64,000 bases of DNA from Candidatus Hydrogenedens terephthalaticus JGI OTU-1 (GCA_000493945.1 AWNW01000005.1:22203-86202); one strand, 5' to 3'; positions 20,119 to 30,475 are shown, numbered from the stretch's first letter. Translations and numbers: made by a program. The notes: generated by a model not told the origin, from the sequence alone.

Positions 20119-21135
20119 TTATGTAACGACAAACAAAGACATTATGTTAGCAACAGCCTCATTAACAGGGGCTTTGGTCGGATAGCGAATAAATTCGCAA
20201 TGACCATCCAGATATAGCACATTGCAACCACCGGGAATATGATTGAAAAACACAGCAGTGCCTGATGTGCCTAATTGGTCCAACATAATAAAAATTTCAC
20301 TTTGTGCTTTGGATGAAGCCGCCGGATTATTAATATCTGTAATTAGAAATCTTTCAATACCTTCACGCAAACGATACAATGTATTTCCACCTCCATTTCC
20401 TTCACCTATCATGTAAGTACCCGTTACATCGTTGTCTGCAGTACGAGCAACTATACTGGGATCAGGTCCTGGCGGACTTGTTAAGGAAGCAACCACACCC
20501 GGAGTAGAGATTAGTTGAAGAATGGCAAAAGGCAATTGTTTGGGAACAATTGTAGTATTATTTAAATTCGGGGCATTTGCACCTAATGTCTGAACAATTA
20601 ATTGGAGACTTGGTATTGAACCAACTGATGTTAACTGATCAGGATTATCTCCTAAACGGTCAAATACCCAACCGAAATATGCATAACTCGCATCAATAAC
20701 AGACACACCTTCATCCCATCTCAAATAATGTCCAATATGATAGTCCTGCTCTGTTATTCCAAGAGAAGGATAACTCCTTCCTTTTAGTGAATTCACTGTA
20801 TCCTGAGCATCTGAAGGACAAATAATAATTGCAGGATCTGTTAGATATTCTGGATATAATGATTTGACTCGAGGTCCTGCTGCAATGTAAGACTGCCACG
20901 ATAGATCACTCTCTCGCTGTGCTACTTCTATTTGTATCGGTGGATATTTTCCCCCTGACGATTCATTGGCATACATCTTGAAAACCAGTCCCCATTGTTT
21001 TAGATTGTTCTGACAACTGGAACGCCTTGCTGCCTCTCTCGCTCGGGCAAGGGCAGGCAACAGTATTGCCGCTAAAATTCCAATAATGGCAATCACGACT
21101 AAAAGTTCGATGAGAGTAAAACCTTTTTTCTTCAT
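20119..21135 (-). CDS. Type II secretion/type IV pilin-like prepilin with C-terminal DG-H motif
   Basis: 338 aa. The N-terminus KKKGFTLIELLVVIAIIG is a textbook class III prepilin signal, cleaved after the Gly by PilD with Glu5 retained. It continues LLPALARAREAARRSSCQNN, the version seen in large pseudopilin families of Planctomycetes, Lentisphaerae and relatives. The C-terminus has NHIPGGCNVLYLDGHCEF, the usual end motif of that family. These are typically present in many copies per genome and their roles are poorly defined. No other T2SS gene is adjacent. Confidence 0.9.
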   Translation of the reverse strand: MKKKGFTLIELLVVIAIIGILAAILLPALARAREAARRSSCQNNLKQWGLVFKMYANESSGGKYPPIQIEVAQRESDLSWQSYIAAGPRVKSLYPEYLTDPAIIICPSDAQDTVNSLKGRSYPSLGITEQDYHIGHYLRWDEGVSVIDASYAYFGWVFDRLGDNPDQLTSVGSIPSLQLIVQTLGANAPNLNNTTIVPKQLPFAILQLISTPGVVASLTSPPGPDPSIVARTADNDVTGTYMIGEGNGGGNTLYRLREGIERFLITDINNPAASSKAQSEIFIMLDQLGTSGTAVFFNHIPGGCNVLYLDGHCEFIRYPTKAPVNEAVANIMSLFVVT

Positions 21136-21330
21136 ATACTACTTCCTTTCGTTATAGTTTAATTATATTACTGTATCCCCATCACAAAGGGAAACAATAT
21201 CATGGATTTTATTATATTATTGTTATTTCCCAAAAATCAAGATTTTTTTGTTTCGGATGTTAGTGCTTTTTTTATGGGAGATTTTGTATAATCTATCTAA
21301 TTATAAAACAAAAATTTAAGGAGACCTATA

Positions 21331-22035
21331 ATGTTTAAAATCTATTCTCACTATATTTTGTTAACCGCTTTTCTAAATTTTTCTTTTATTTTATTTCTGA
21401 ATTTCAACTCTTTTGCTGATGATAGGAACAAACCGATTTTTGAAGAAAATTTTGAGCAGGGTTCACAGCATTGGGAAATGACGGATCCTAATGCATGGAC
21501 TGTTTCAAAAGATGATAAGGGCAATCATCTATTATGCTTAACAGGGTCAAGTAAGTATGAACCTGCGGTTCGTTCACCTAAAAGTATTGCATTAATAAAG
21601 GATGTAGAGTTTGAAGATTTTACCCTTACAGTTCGAGCAAAACAAACAGGGAAAGAATATGGACATCGCGACCTTTGCTTTTTCTTCGGTTATCAGGACC
21701 CAACTCATTTCTATTATGTACACATCGCAACAAAAGCCGATGACCATGCCCATTCTATTTTCCTTGTTAATAATGCACCCCGTGTCTCTATTGCAAAAGA
21801 ACGCACAAAAGGAGTTGATTGGACACAGGATTTTCATCAGATAACGATTGTGCGAGATACCAAATCTGGAAAGATTGAAGTCTATTATGATGATATGGAA
21901 AAACCCATTATGGTAACAGAAGATAAGACATTTGTAAAAGGGAGAATTGGATTGGGATCGTTTGATGATACGGGTTGTTTTGATGATTTGAAAATCTGGA
22001 ATACCGCAGATAAAAATCTTGCCATTCAAAAGTAA
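21331..22035 (+). CDS. Secreted LamG-like (3-keto-disaccharide hydrolase/DUF1080-type) domain protein
   Basis: 234 aa. The signal peptide (about 1-29, ending FADD) is followed by one concanavalin-like beta-sandwich: FEENFEQG...WTVSKDDKGNHLLCLTG, then FEDFTLTVRAKQ, FFFGYQDPTHFYYVHIA and a GRIGLGSFDDTGCFDDLKIW ending. This is the pattern of glycan-binding or DUF1080 domains abundant in PVC-type bacteria. No catalytic residues can be assigned. AAGGAG lies upstream of the ATG. It converges with the GH13 gene, 8 bp away. Confidence 0.78.
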   Translation: MFKIYSHYILLTAFLNFSFILFLNFNSFADDRNKPIFEENFEQGSQHWEMTDPNAWTVSKDDKGNHLLCLTGSSKYEPAVRSPKSIALIKDVEFEDFTLTVRAKQTGKEYGHRDLCFFFGYQDPTHFYYVHIATKADDHAHSIFLVNNAPRVSIAKERTKGVDWTQDFHQITIVRDTKSGKIEVYYDDMEKPIMVTEDKTFVKGRIGLGSFDDTGCFDDLKIWNTADKNLAIQK

Positions 22036-22043
22036 GTCTTTAT

Positions 22044-25000
22044 CTATTTGACTGATTCAAAAAGCCAATTGAAATCGTATTGTGTTTCAGAGGCAGACAT
22101 TATTAATTCATGGATGTTTTCAAGGCATACGCATAATTCTTTTTTGGCTTTATCAGCCCACGGATAACGAGATAACCATAACGCAACGAAAAGTATAAAT
22201 AGCAAATCTTCAAAGTTTTCCTTTATCAGCCATGTTCTGCCACCATATTCATGAATTCCAAGGACCTGCTGAACACCTTTATCAGAGAATAAAGGATATA
22301 AATAAGGAGCCCAGGGACCATACTGTAATCGGATTAATTGAGCCGAATGCTCAATACTAATACGAACAAGTTCGGCATCTTTCCTTGCAGAATTCTCATC
22401 AAGCCCAAATTTGGCAAAACCTCTTGCTATAACCTCAGTCAAATGCCATTCCTTTAACCATTGGGCAGTGATTGAGGCAATTTCATTGGATTCATACGAA
22501 GGAGGACCTAACAACATAAGAGAAAGTCCACCTAAATTACGAAGCAGGCTCCATACTGTAAATATACGCGATAATCTTCTCTGTTCTGGACCATGAAAAG
22601 CAATCCGTGTGCCGAGATATGACTCTACCTCGGGCATATCTCCTAATTTGCAGAATTCCATATATCTATGATGAATATCAACACATTCCTTTACCGAATG
22701 TTCAACCCATGGTCTTATAGGAAATGGATATTGAATTCTTCTTGCAGAGGCAGACCAGAAATGTTCTAAAACTGTATATAATTGTTCTTCATCTACCTCT
22801 TCTCCATCGATCAACGGACCTATAATTTCCGGTTTTATAATCTCTTCCAAAGGTCCTATCACATCTGAATATAGGAACTCATGATACAGACTTTCTATAT
22901 TTCGAATTCCTTTACCTGATAGGACATCCGCAATTTTGTTCCAGATACCATCACGGTCATAAACTTCCCGCCAATTCATTAAAGCGACATATTCATAGCC
23001 TTGCAATTCCAAGTAAATTCCATGTTCACAGAGATGAGAACCTGAATAGATATAATCCAATCCTTTCCGCAAATCATGGAAAATATAAAAAATGCCCGGT
23101 GCAGATTTTAATCCTAATGCTTCGCCTAAAGTTCTCGTGATGAGATTGGGACTATCCGCGGGACCTACATTAATTGATGTTGAACGATAAATACGCCCCC
23201 GTGTTGTAGTATAGGCATTGTTGTAGAGAATCAGTGCCCGTTCTAAACCGCAACGGTTTGAATAAGCAAAGACATTCTCATCTACCCAACCCTGAGGGGT
23301 AATGAAATCATACATTGCAAAATGTTGAGCACCACTAAATATGTGTCTTTTTTTCATCAATGGGAATATTTCTCTTTCATGCCGACGGATAAGATTTTCA
23401 TCCGGAGTTTCGTCCCAATAGGCACGTGGATATTCCATTCCATATTTCTCTGCGAACCCTTCTATCTGACCATGTCCAAACATAGGCAAACCGGGCAGGG
23501 TTACCATCATCATGGCAATTCCAAAGTATTTATCATCTTTGCCAAACTGCGCAACAGCTGTTTCTTCATCGGGATTGTTCATAAAATTAACAAACCGTTG
23601 TAATATTGCAGGACTGAATTCCAATACATTTTTAATAGTTTGCCGATATTTGGCGTTATCTTCCATTTTAAGCATATTCATAAAGGCGCTGTTATAAACG
23701 CGGTGCATACCTAATGTTCGCACAAAATAACCTTCCAATAACCAGAAGGCTTCTGCCAATAACAAAGTATCCGGAGCCTCTTCAGCAATTGCGTCAACGA
23801 CTTCTCTCCAGAATTCTTTCGGGAAATGTTTGTCAAATTCTTCGCGTGTCATACCGCATTCAGCACGAGATGGTATTGCCCCACCTTCGCCGGGTGCTGG
23901 AAACCATAATCGTTGATAGTGCCGTTTTGTGAGGGTCATTGCTGCATCGAAACGGATGATAGGGAACATCCTCGCCACATGAAGAATATTTCTTTTTACA
24001 CTTTCTCGCACCTCGGGCATAAGGAAATTTAATTGTGCGGTATCATTCCAGGGCATGTGTGTCCCATCATTACCATGATAAATATACCTTACTTCACCGG
24101 TCCGATAGTTTTGCCATTTAAATACGACTGCTGCATCGGAACGGTCCCAATATCCATCTTCTATTTGAATACAGATATCCGGATGCGAGGATAAATTGGG
24201 ACCATTAAACCGATAGGAAGGAAATGGCGGATAAGACATCTGAATAAACCAATCTGGGTGTTCGATAATCCAGCGGGAATAAATACCAAAATGATTGGGC
24301 ACCATATCACTTGCCAGGCGTATTCCTTTTTGCATGGCTCGTTCTTGTAATCTTTTTAATGCGTCCTCACCACCCAAATCCCGAGCGATTTCATAATCAA
24401 ACAGGGAATATGCAGAGGCTAAGGCTTCTGGATTTCCTGTTAATCGCTTAATCGTTTTAGACGCCTCTGAGCGTTCCCATACTCCAATAAGCCATAATCC
24501 AGAAAATCCCCATCGTGCTAATTGTTCTAATTCTTCATCAGGAATATCATCCAGATGTTTTATCTCGCGTTGATATTTTTTCGATAATTGGGATAACCAG
24601 ACATATATTGATTTGGCTATTAAAACCAGATTGGGCATCCAATCACGGTCCGGTGAAAACGCCTCATACTCTTCATAACCCATTCCTTTTAATACTCGCA
24701 GATCGAGGACATCAACAGGTCCTTTGCCAAATCCTCGCCATTGTCGTTCTTCCTGAATAATACCCCATACAAAGTTTAATTCTGTAAGTAAAGATGAGGG
24801 AAGGAAGAAACTCCAATTTTTACGAATATAATCTAATTGTTCTTCTAAGGAATTAGGACACGCTCTTATGGGTTCCCATAGGGTATCCCACAAAGAACGA
24901 TTTGTCTCTTTCAAAGGTGGCCATTGCAAAATAATCGTCTCTGCCTTGTTAATAGAATCGGGATACAACGGTTGTCTTTTTTTAAATGATTCATCGTCAA

Positions 25001-25580
25001 ACAAAATTCTGTATTTTTTAACTGCAGGATTCTGATTTGTAATCCACCCCAAAAGATATTCCTGCCATAATATCTCGTATTGAGAATTTCCCCGTGGCTC
25101 TTTTGTAAAAAATGCTTTGGACTCTGTTCTCTGCCGATAAAAAGTTTCTGGTGGAAATTCTTCCAACCATTCGGTCAATAATCGAATTATTTTGTCTCCC
25201 CATTCTTTTTCCAAACTTTCTCCCAAATCCAGCATGGGTAACGGTTTTACATTCTGGCTATAATAATAAATAATGTAACGGAATACTTCCGTAATTATTT
25301 CCAGGGAACGCAATTCTCCCTGAGACCAATATGAAAACCCTGGACGGTGAGAATTAATCCGATTTACTTCTTCTACAAAAGAACGGACCCATAAAATCTT
25401 TTTTTCCTTTTCTGAAATATCTTTATCTAATTTTTGAAAAGTTTTTTGAGGGTCCCAAGTATCCCACGATTTTTTTCTCCATAGGAAACTCAGGGGATAC
25501 CAATCATTTCTCTTTACAAATTCCATTGTCGTGCTATAATCCTTTCCAATATTGTCTCTAATAAAGCAATAACAAACCAA
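22044..25580 (-). CDS. Very large GH13 alpha-amylase-family protein
   Basis: 1178 aa from TTG 25580; an ATG at 25526 (MEFVKRN) is the likelier start (1160 aa). Numbering is from 25526. A (beta/alpha)8 GH13 domain lies at about 300-750. Region I is DMVPNHFG; region II IIRFDAAM has the nucleophile Asp527; region III LLLAEAFW has acid/base Glu592; region IV reads NNPDEE with Asp653, so the usual NHD His is Pro. About 290 N-terminal and 400 C-terminal residues have no domain I recognise. The absence of a signal peptide suggests a cytosolic enzyme, perhaps for glycogen or maltooligosaccharide metabolism (inference). Confidence 0.85.
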   Translation of the reverse strand: MVCYCFIRDNIGKDYSTTMEFVKRNDWYPLSFLWRKKSWDTWDPQKTFQKLDKDISEKEKKILWVRSFVEEVNRINSHRPGFSYWSQGELRSLEIITEVFRYIIYYYSQNVKPLPMLDLGESLEKEWGDKIIRLLTEWLEEFPPETFYRQRTESKAFFTKEPRGNSQYEILWQEYLLGWITNQNPAVKKYRILFDDESFKKRQPLYPDSINKAETIILQWPPLKETNRSLWDTLWEPIRACPNSLEEQLDYIRKNWSFFLPSSLLTELNFVWGIIQEERQWRGFGKGPVDVLDLRVLKGMGYEEYEAFSPDRDWMPNLVLIAKSIYVWLSQLSKKYQREIKHLDDIPDEELEQLARWGFSGLWLIGVWERSEASKTIKRLTGNPEALASAYSLFDYEIARDLGGEDALKRLQERAMQKGIRLASDMVPNHFGIYSRWIIEHPDWFIQMSYPPFPSYRFNGPNLSSHPDICIQIEDGYWDRSDAAVVFKWQNYRTGEVRYIYHGNDGTHMPWNDTAQLNFLMPEVRESVKRNILHVARMFPIIRFDAAMTLTKRHYQRLWFPAPGEGGAIPSRAECGMTREEFDKHFPKEFWREVVDAIAEEAPDTLLLAEAFWLLEGYFVRTLGMHRVYNSAFMNMLKMEDNAKYRQTIKNVLEFSPAILQRFVNFMNNPDEETAVAQFGKDDKYFGIAMMMVTLPGLPMFGHGQIEGFAEKYGMEYPRAYWDETPDENLIRRHEREIFPLMKKRHIFSGAQHFAMYDFITPQGWVDENVFAYSNRCGLERALILYNNAYTTTRGRIYRSTSINVGPADSPNLITRTLGEALGLKSAPGIFYIFHDLRKGLDYIYSGSHLCEHGIYLELQGYEYVALMNWREVYDRDGIWNKIADVLSGKGIRNIESLYHEFLYSDVIGPLEEIIKPEIIGPLIDGEEVDEEQLYTVLEHFWSASARRIQYPFPIRPWVEHSVKECVDIHHRYMEFCKLGDMPEVESYLGTRIAFHGPEQRRLSRIFTVWSLLRNLGGLSLMLLGPPSYESNEIASITAQWLKEWHLTEVIARGFAKFGLDENSARKDAELVRISIEHSAQLIRLQYGPWAPYLYPLFSDKGVQQVLGIHEYGGRTWLIKENFEDLLFILFVALWLSRYPWADKAKKELCVCLENIHELIMSASETQYDFNWLFESVK

Positions 25581-25702
25581 AAATGCTCTTTTTTTATTTT
25601 ATATGTATTTTACAAAATCAATAGATTATAATATATACAGGCTATGGTATTTCATTGGCTGGTTTAGAATCGGTTTAATATTTTATGGTTAAGAGGTAGT
25701 AC

Positions 25703-26611
25703 ATGATGTTGTTTGTTTGTAAAGACCGTTTCGATACCGTATTAAAAGTTTTTTATTTTTTCACTGTCCTTTGCCCATTAATCTGTATAGGTATTGCTTG
25801 TTCTTCTCCTCCCGAGAAAAACGGTATTGTTTCGATTGGTCCTAATATTACAGAAATTGTTTTTGCTCTTGGGGCAAATCAGCAATTGAAAGGAATTGGT
25901 GATTTTGATGATTATCCGCCAGAGACACAAAATATTAATCGTATCGGGAGTTATTTATCCCCCAATCTTGAGAAAATCACTTCGTTGAAACCTGCCACAA
26001 TTATTGTTTCCGGCGAAATTCCACAACTTAAAGAATTATCTCAACAATTGGGCATTCAATATCACTCTGTCCCTATGGATACTTTGCAACAAATCTATGA
26101 TGGTATTAATCTCATAGGGGAAATTACTCATACTTCGAATAAGGCAAAATATCTCATAACAGAAATGAAAAATGATTTTCAAAAGTTAGAGGAAATGACA
26201 AAAAATTTAGATCCTGTTTCTACATTGCTTGTCGTGGGCAGAGAACCCCGAGACTTATCATCAATACAAGTAGCAGGTGGTTCATCATTCCTTACAGAAA
26301 TTTTAAGATTAGCAGGTGGTAAAAATGTATTTGAAGACTCGACACAAAATTACTTTGAAATTTCCGCAGAACAGGTGCTATCAAAAGCACCGGAGGTGAT
26401 TATTGAATTTCGTTGTGGTGAGAATCTTACCCAAAAGCAATTAGATGCCTTATTTTTAGATTGGAAGGCATTGGATTCTGTTCCGGCAATTCAAAAAAGT
26501 CGTATTTACTTTATTCTTGAATCTTACGGTATGCGTCCCGGACCTCGTATTTGCAATATTGCACAAAAAATTGCGACTTTATTACATCCCGAAGTAGAAT
26601 TAGGGTTATGA
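25703..26611 (+). CDS. BtuF-like periplasmic binding lipoprotein of a metal-chelate/corrinoid ABC importer
   Basis: 302 aa. The N-terminal hydrophobic segment ends in a lipobox-like IGIAC (Cys near 33), so it is membrane-tethered. The cluster A/III binding-protein fold is clear: SIGPNITEIVFALGA, GIGDFDDYPPE, LKPATIIVSG, and VAGGSSFLTEILRLAGG in the C-lobe. BtuF-type vitamin B12 binding is most likely, but siderophore/haem proteins share the fold. It overlaps the ATPase gene by 4 bp. I found no cobalamin riboswitch in the 120 bp upstream. Confidence 0.85.
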   Translation: MMLFVCKDRFDTVLKVFYFFTVLCPLICIGIACSSPPEKNGIVSIGPNITEIVFALGANQQLKGIGDFDDYPPETQNINRIGSYLSPNLEKITSLKPATIIVSGEIPQLKELSQQLGIQYHSVPMDTLQQIYDGINLIGEITHTSNKAKYLITEMKNDFQKLEEMTKNLDPVSTLLVVGREPRDLSSIQVAGGSSFLTEILRLAGGKNVFEDSTQNYFEISAEQVLSKAPEVIIEFRCGENLTQKQLDALFLDWKALDSVPAIQKSRIYFILESYGMRPGPRICNIAQKIATLLHPEVELGL

Positions 26612-27402
26612 ACCCTATTCTTACAGCAGAAAATCTATCTTTTTGTTATCATACCGACGAGCGGTTATTTGAAAATATCCAACTTTCAATCGCTTCGGGT
26701 AAGTTAACTGCTCTTATAGGTCCCAATGGTTCTGGGAAAAGCACACTTTTACGGTTATTAGCAGGTATTATTCCGACAAAACAGGGGAAAATATTTTTAA
26801 ATCAAGCACCTATTAGTTCTCTACATGCTCGGGAACGGGCAAAAAAGATTGCTTTTTTACCCCAGAATATTTTTCCGATTTTTCCCCTAACTGTTTTCGA
26901 AATTATTGCTATGGGACGATTTCCAAGAAAGCCTATCTTTTCAGGACTTACGCAAAAAGATTATGAAGTTATAGATCGATGCATGAATATTATGAATTTA
27001 AACAGATTGAAAAACCGCCTTTATTCAGAACTTTCCGGTGGAGAATGCAAAAGAACACTCATCGCAAGTATTCTGGCTCAAGAACCCGAAATACTTCTAT
27101 TAGATGAACCCTTATCCGGGTTGGATTTGCCTCATCAGACAGAGACACTTAACCATCTTCAAAAATTGAGCAAAGAAGGTTACACAGTTGTAATTGCAAC
27201 CCATGAAATTAATATAGTTGCACGCTTTGCTCATGAATTCATCCTGTTATCATCAGATCACCAAATCATTGCTCAAGGGGACGCAGAAAAAACCTTGACA
27301 ATAGATAATTTAAATAATGCGTATAATACATCCTTCTGGGTGGGGGTACATCCATTTACCAAAGGATTGCTTATTGAAGTAGAACAGAAAGAGAATCTAT
27401 GA
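26608..27402 (+). CDS. BtuD/FecE-like ABC transporter ATPase
   Basis: 264 aa from the ATG at 26608, which overlaps the binding-protein stop as ATGA; a longer in-frame ATG at 26551 lies inside the upstream gene. Walker A GPNGSGKST is near 37-45, Q-loop FLPQN, signature LSGGECKR, Walker B LLLDEPLSGLD and switch His in ATHE. It energises import of a corrinoid or ferric chelate with its neighbours. It overlaps the permease by 4 bp, so the three proteins are translationally coupled. Confidence 0.93.
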   Translation: MNPILTAENLSFCYHTDERLFENIQLSIASGKLTALIGPNGSGKSTLLRLLAGIIPTKQGKIFLNQAPISSLHARERAKKIAFLPQNIFPIFPLTVFEIIAMGRFPRKPIFSGLTQKDYEVIDRCMNIMNLNRLKNRLYSELSGGECKRTLIASILAQEPEILLLDEPLSGLDLPHQTETLNHLQKLSKEGYTVVIATHEINIVARFAHEFILLSSDHQIIAQGDAEKTLTIDNLNNAYNTSFWVGVHPFTKGLLIEVEQKENL

Positions 27403-28424
27403 AACAGGGGCATAAAATTAAATTTTTCTTTTTCGTTTTGTTGTTTTTATTGCTCATCCCATTGAGTATTTTCACAGGGTATGAACCTATCTCTCCTTTA
27501 AGGTTATGGCAGGAAATAAGACAATATGAACCCACTAATAACAATCTGGCAATAGAAATTGTTCTTTTTCATCGTATCCCTCGAACTTTAATAAGTATTC
27601 TTGTTGGTGCAGGATTATCAATAGGGGGTGTTACTTTCCAGGCGTTGTTGCGAAATCCTCTTGCGACACCCTATACATTAGGAACATCCAGTTTTGCTTC
27701 TCTGGGGGCTTATATATCTTTTCTGGGTATGAATTCATTTCTGTCGTCCATCTCTATTCCTATACCTTTATCCCATTTGTTTGCATTTGTCTTTGCCATT
27801 GGAGAAGTTTTTTTCATTTTACTTTTAATAAAAACTAAGCAAAAAATATCGGCTACATTGCTTCTCCTATGTGGCATAACATTGGGAATGTTGGCAAATG
27901 CCTTTATTTCCATTTTGCGGTATTGGGCAACTCCTGACAAATTGGTATTCATGGAACGATGGTGGTTTGGCTCTACACAGGTTTTAGGGTATCGGTCTCT
28001 AATTGTAGTATCTATTATCTCTATACCCACTTTTTTCTTGTTATGGAGTTATAGTTCTGCATTAGACCAATATACTTTTGACGCAGAAATTGCTCAATCG
28101 CGGGGAGTTAATATTACAAAATTGCAAATACATCTGTTTGTTATCGTTTCCATTTTGACCGCCGTCATTGTTGCAGAGACAGGACCTATCGGATTTGTTG
28201 GATTAATTGTTCCGCATATCACCCGTTATTTTGTAGGTTCATCACATAGACGGGTTTTTCCATACAGCGCCTTAATCGGCTCTATTTTTCTGCTATTTTG
28301 CGATATTGTTTCCAGAAAGTTATTCCGCACTGAGATACCTGTGGGTATCATTACAACTTTGATTGGTGTTCCTGCTTTCCTTTATATATTATTTGGAAAG
28401 AATTTTAAAGAATGGATGATATAA
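27399..28424 (+). CDS. BtuC/FecCD-family permease
   Basis: 341 aa, about ten TM helices. FecCD motifs are clear: RIPRTLISILVGAGLSIGGVTFQALLRNPLATPYTLGTS split over residues 51-90, and ETGPIGFVGLIVPHITR near 260-276, the coupling-helix region that docks on the ATPase. It forms the dimeric channel of the importer encoded by the two preceding genes and overlaps the uridine kinase gene by 13 bp. Confidence 0.93.
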   Translation: MKQGHKIKFFFFVLLFLLLIPLSIFTGYEPISPLRLWQEIRQYEPTNNNLAIEIVLFHRIPRTLISILVGAGLSIGGVTFQALLRNPLATPYTLGTSSFASLGAYISFLGMNSFLSSISIPIPLSHLFAFVFAIGEVFFILLLIKTKQKISATLLLLCGITLGMLANAFISILRYWATPDKLVFMERWWFGSTQVLGYRSLIVVSIISIPTFFLLWSYSSALDQYTFDAEIAQSRGVNITKLQIHLFVIVSILTAVIVAETGPIGFVGLIVPHITRYFVGSSHRRVFPYSALIGSIFLLFCDIVSRKLFRTEIPVGIITTLIGVPAFLYILFGKNFKEWMI

Positions 28425-29056
28425 GAACATACATCATTTTAATTTCAGGCGGTTCTGCTTCTGGAAAAACTACTATTGCAAATCGTTTGAAGGAGGTATT
28501 ACACCCTTTTACTGTTATTATTTCCTCCGATAATTATTATAAGGATCTTTCGCATATTCCTTTAGAGCAGCGTGAGCAATATAATTTCGACCACCCCCAG
28601 TCTATTGACTACAAATTGCTGGTTAGACACTTACTGCAACTAAAAAAGAATAAATGTGTTTATATACCTCAATACAATTTTGCCAATCATACACGAAGGA
28701 AAAAGACGCTTTTAATACAGCCCCACTCTATAATAATTATAGAAGGCTTACATACTTTACTTTATCCTTCATTACGCAATATTGCAGACTTAAAGATATT
28801 TGTAGAGTTGGATGATGATTTGCGGTTTATCCGACGATTAAACAGAGACCTGACTGAAAGAAAACGGACATTGGGACAAGTCATTTCTCAATATATCAAT
28901 ACAGTCCGCCCCATGCATATTAAATATATCCAGCCATCAAGTCGGTTTGCTGATTTAATTGTTCCTGGAAACCAATTAGACACATCCCTCAAAAAAATCT
29001 TGTGTTATCCTTTGATTAAGAAAGTAATTAAAGACCTACACATCAATATCTCCTAA
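28412..29056 (+). CDS. udk: Uridine kinase
   Basis: 214 aa. P-loop kinase that phosphorylates uridine/cytidine in pyrimidine salvage. Walker A is GGSASGKTT (residues about 11-19), followed by SSDNYYKDLSHIPLEQREQYNFDHPQS, here quoted in parts: SDNYYKDL and YNFDHP, both diagnostic for Udk. IIIEGLHTL holds the Walker B-like Glu. Phosphoribulokinase is related but differs in length. Its start lies within the permease gene, an odd partner that suggests simple genome compaction. Its 3' end overlaps the convergent enolase-superfamily gene by 21 bp. Confidence 0.88.
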   Translation: MDDIRTYIILISGGSASGKTTIANRLKEVLHPFTVIISSDNYYKDLSHIPLEQREQYNFDHPQSIDYKLLVRHLLQLKKNKCVYIPQYNFANHTRRKKTLLIQPHSIIIIEGLHTLLYPSLRNIADLKIFVELDDDLRFIRRLNRDLTERKRTLGQVISQYINTVRPMHIKYIQPSSRFADLIVPGNQLDTSLKKILCYPLIKKVIKDLHINIS

Positions 29057-30451
29057 AACTAAATCTACATGGGGTAGTTCTCGTTCTATTTCCTCAACAC
29101 GCATACCAAAACCTGCACCTTGTAAAGTAGTTAGGTTCAGGCAACCATCCTGTCTTCGGTATAATCCCGGATGAATTTTTGCTTCTGGCAAGCTGGCTTC
29201 TGGATAGAATTGCATACCATTGCTTTCCACACCCATAATTGTCCCTGCGTGGGCACCTAAAAGAACATGGGGTATTTGAGCGAGCATTGGATTGGTTAAA
29301 TCCTGAACCATAAGTAATAAACCGTGAGCCTTTGCCCAACATAGAGATAGCAATGCACCTGTTTGTGTTTTACAAGTTTTTAATGCAACACCCGACCAAC
29401 CCAATTCTCTTCCACGAAGAACAACCCGCCAGTCATGGGCACTTTCATCCATAAACAATGGTTTCCTTACGGAAACAGGACGAACATCAAAAGGATATTC
29501 TTCTAATTCATAAGGGAAAGGTTGTTCAACATAAAGAATCATTCCATAAATACGCGGGTATTCTTTCATCAGACGGTCAAGAATATCCACGACATAGCCT
29601 ACATCAAGCACAGTACAATTAAAATCAACACTCAACCACCATACGCCCTCTTCCAGTGCTATATTTCCAACGCGGACAATTCTTTCATAATCCCAGGCTG
29701 CATCATTACCACGAAGTTTTATCTTCAAACACTTCAACCCATCCTGTCGTATCCATCCTCTTAATGAACATGGATAATTATCCGCTATCCGTTTTGTTAC
29801 TTCTTCCTCCTCAAGCCAATCCAGCCCTCCTACTAAATGCCACGCTAATATTTTTTCCGGTAACGGGAATTTTAAGAATTGTTGCGGATATACATTATAA
29901 AAAGAAATATCTTTATCTATGGCTGGGGTTAGAAATTCAGCAAGGTCACAATTCATAAATTCATCATTATAGGTGTTATATATCTGTATATTATGTAATT
30001 TCCCATAAGCATCGTGGAGGGCAAGGTCAAAAGGAGAACAGCAAACCAGACCTGCCAGACGGGGCATAACTTCGGTCATACTTCCGGAATTGAACTGTTT
30101 TAACGCACGGGGTAATGCCTGTTCAATAAATGAATAACCTATTTCAATGGGGTGTCCGGTTACATCGAAATTTTTATAGAAATGGGCTATTTTTCGTGTA
30201 AAAGAGACTATGTGCTGATATCGCTCTACATAAGGTCGTTCCGAGGGCCAAACCCACTGCACGCTTAACGGTGTTTCTCCCCAACCTATAGCAGAATTTC
30301 CTTCTCTATCTTCCACCCGCAATGCTACACGGGCACATGTAACTTCAGTCAAAGTTTCTTTTCCGAATTTCAATGGAACTCGTGTATGGACAGGAATAAA
30401 ATATAAGGCAATGCCTTTGATTTTTATATCGGTGTTCTTCAACATATTCAT
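29036..30451 (-). CDS. Enolase-superfamily (mandelate racemase/muconate lactonizing enzyme-like) protein
   Basis: 471 aa, longer than the usual 350-400 aa. A capping domain is followed by a TIM barrel with a KIKL Lys pair (about 245) and metal ligands in VDFN (Asp), VEQPF (Glu) and MDESAHD (Asp/Glu). KTCKTQ supplies the second-side Lys. This matches the MLE/dipeptide-epimerase/OSBS subgroup. The substrate cannot be deduced; there is no menaquinone or muropeptide gene beside it. An insertion of about 60 residues before the KxK motif (around 180-235) explains the extra length. Confidence 0.82.
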   Translation of the reverse strand: MNMLKNTDIKIKGIALYFIPVHTRVPLKFGKETLTEVTCARVALRVEDREGNSAIGWGETPLSVQWVWPSERPYVERYQHIVSFTRKIAHFYKNFDVTGHPIEIGYSFIEQALPRALKQFNSGSMTEVMPRLAGLVCCSPFDLALHDAYGKLHNIQIYNTYNDEFMNCDLAEFLTPAIDKDISFYNVYPQQFLKFPLPEKILAWHLVGGLDWLEEEEVTKRIADNYPCSLRGWIRQDGLKCLKIKLRGNDAAWDYERIVRVGNIALEEGVWWLSVDFNCTVLDVGYVVDILDRLMKEYPRIYGMILYVEQPFPYELEEYPFDVRPVSVRKPLFMDESAHDWRVVLRGRELGWSGVALKTCKTQTGALLSLCWAKAHGLLLMVQDLTNPMLAQIPHVLLGAHAGTIMGVESNGMQFYPEASLPEAKIHPGLYRRQDGCLNLTTLQGAGFGMRVEEIERELPHVDLVLGDIDV

Positions 30452-30475
30452 CCCCTTAAAAATTGAATAAAGATA

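Noticed and set aside
25581..25702. Cobalamin riboswitch before the BtuF-like gene
   Set aside because: No B12-box or conserved core sequence was seen, and the region is only about 120 bp of AT-rich DNA.
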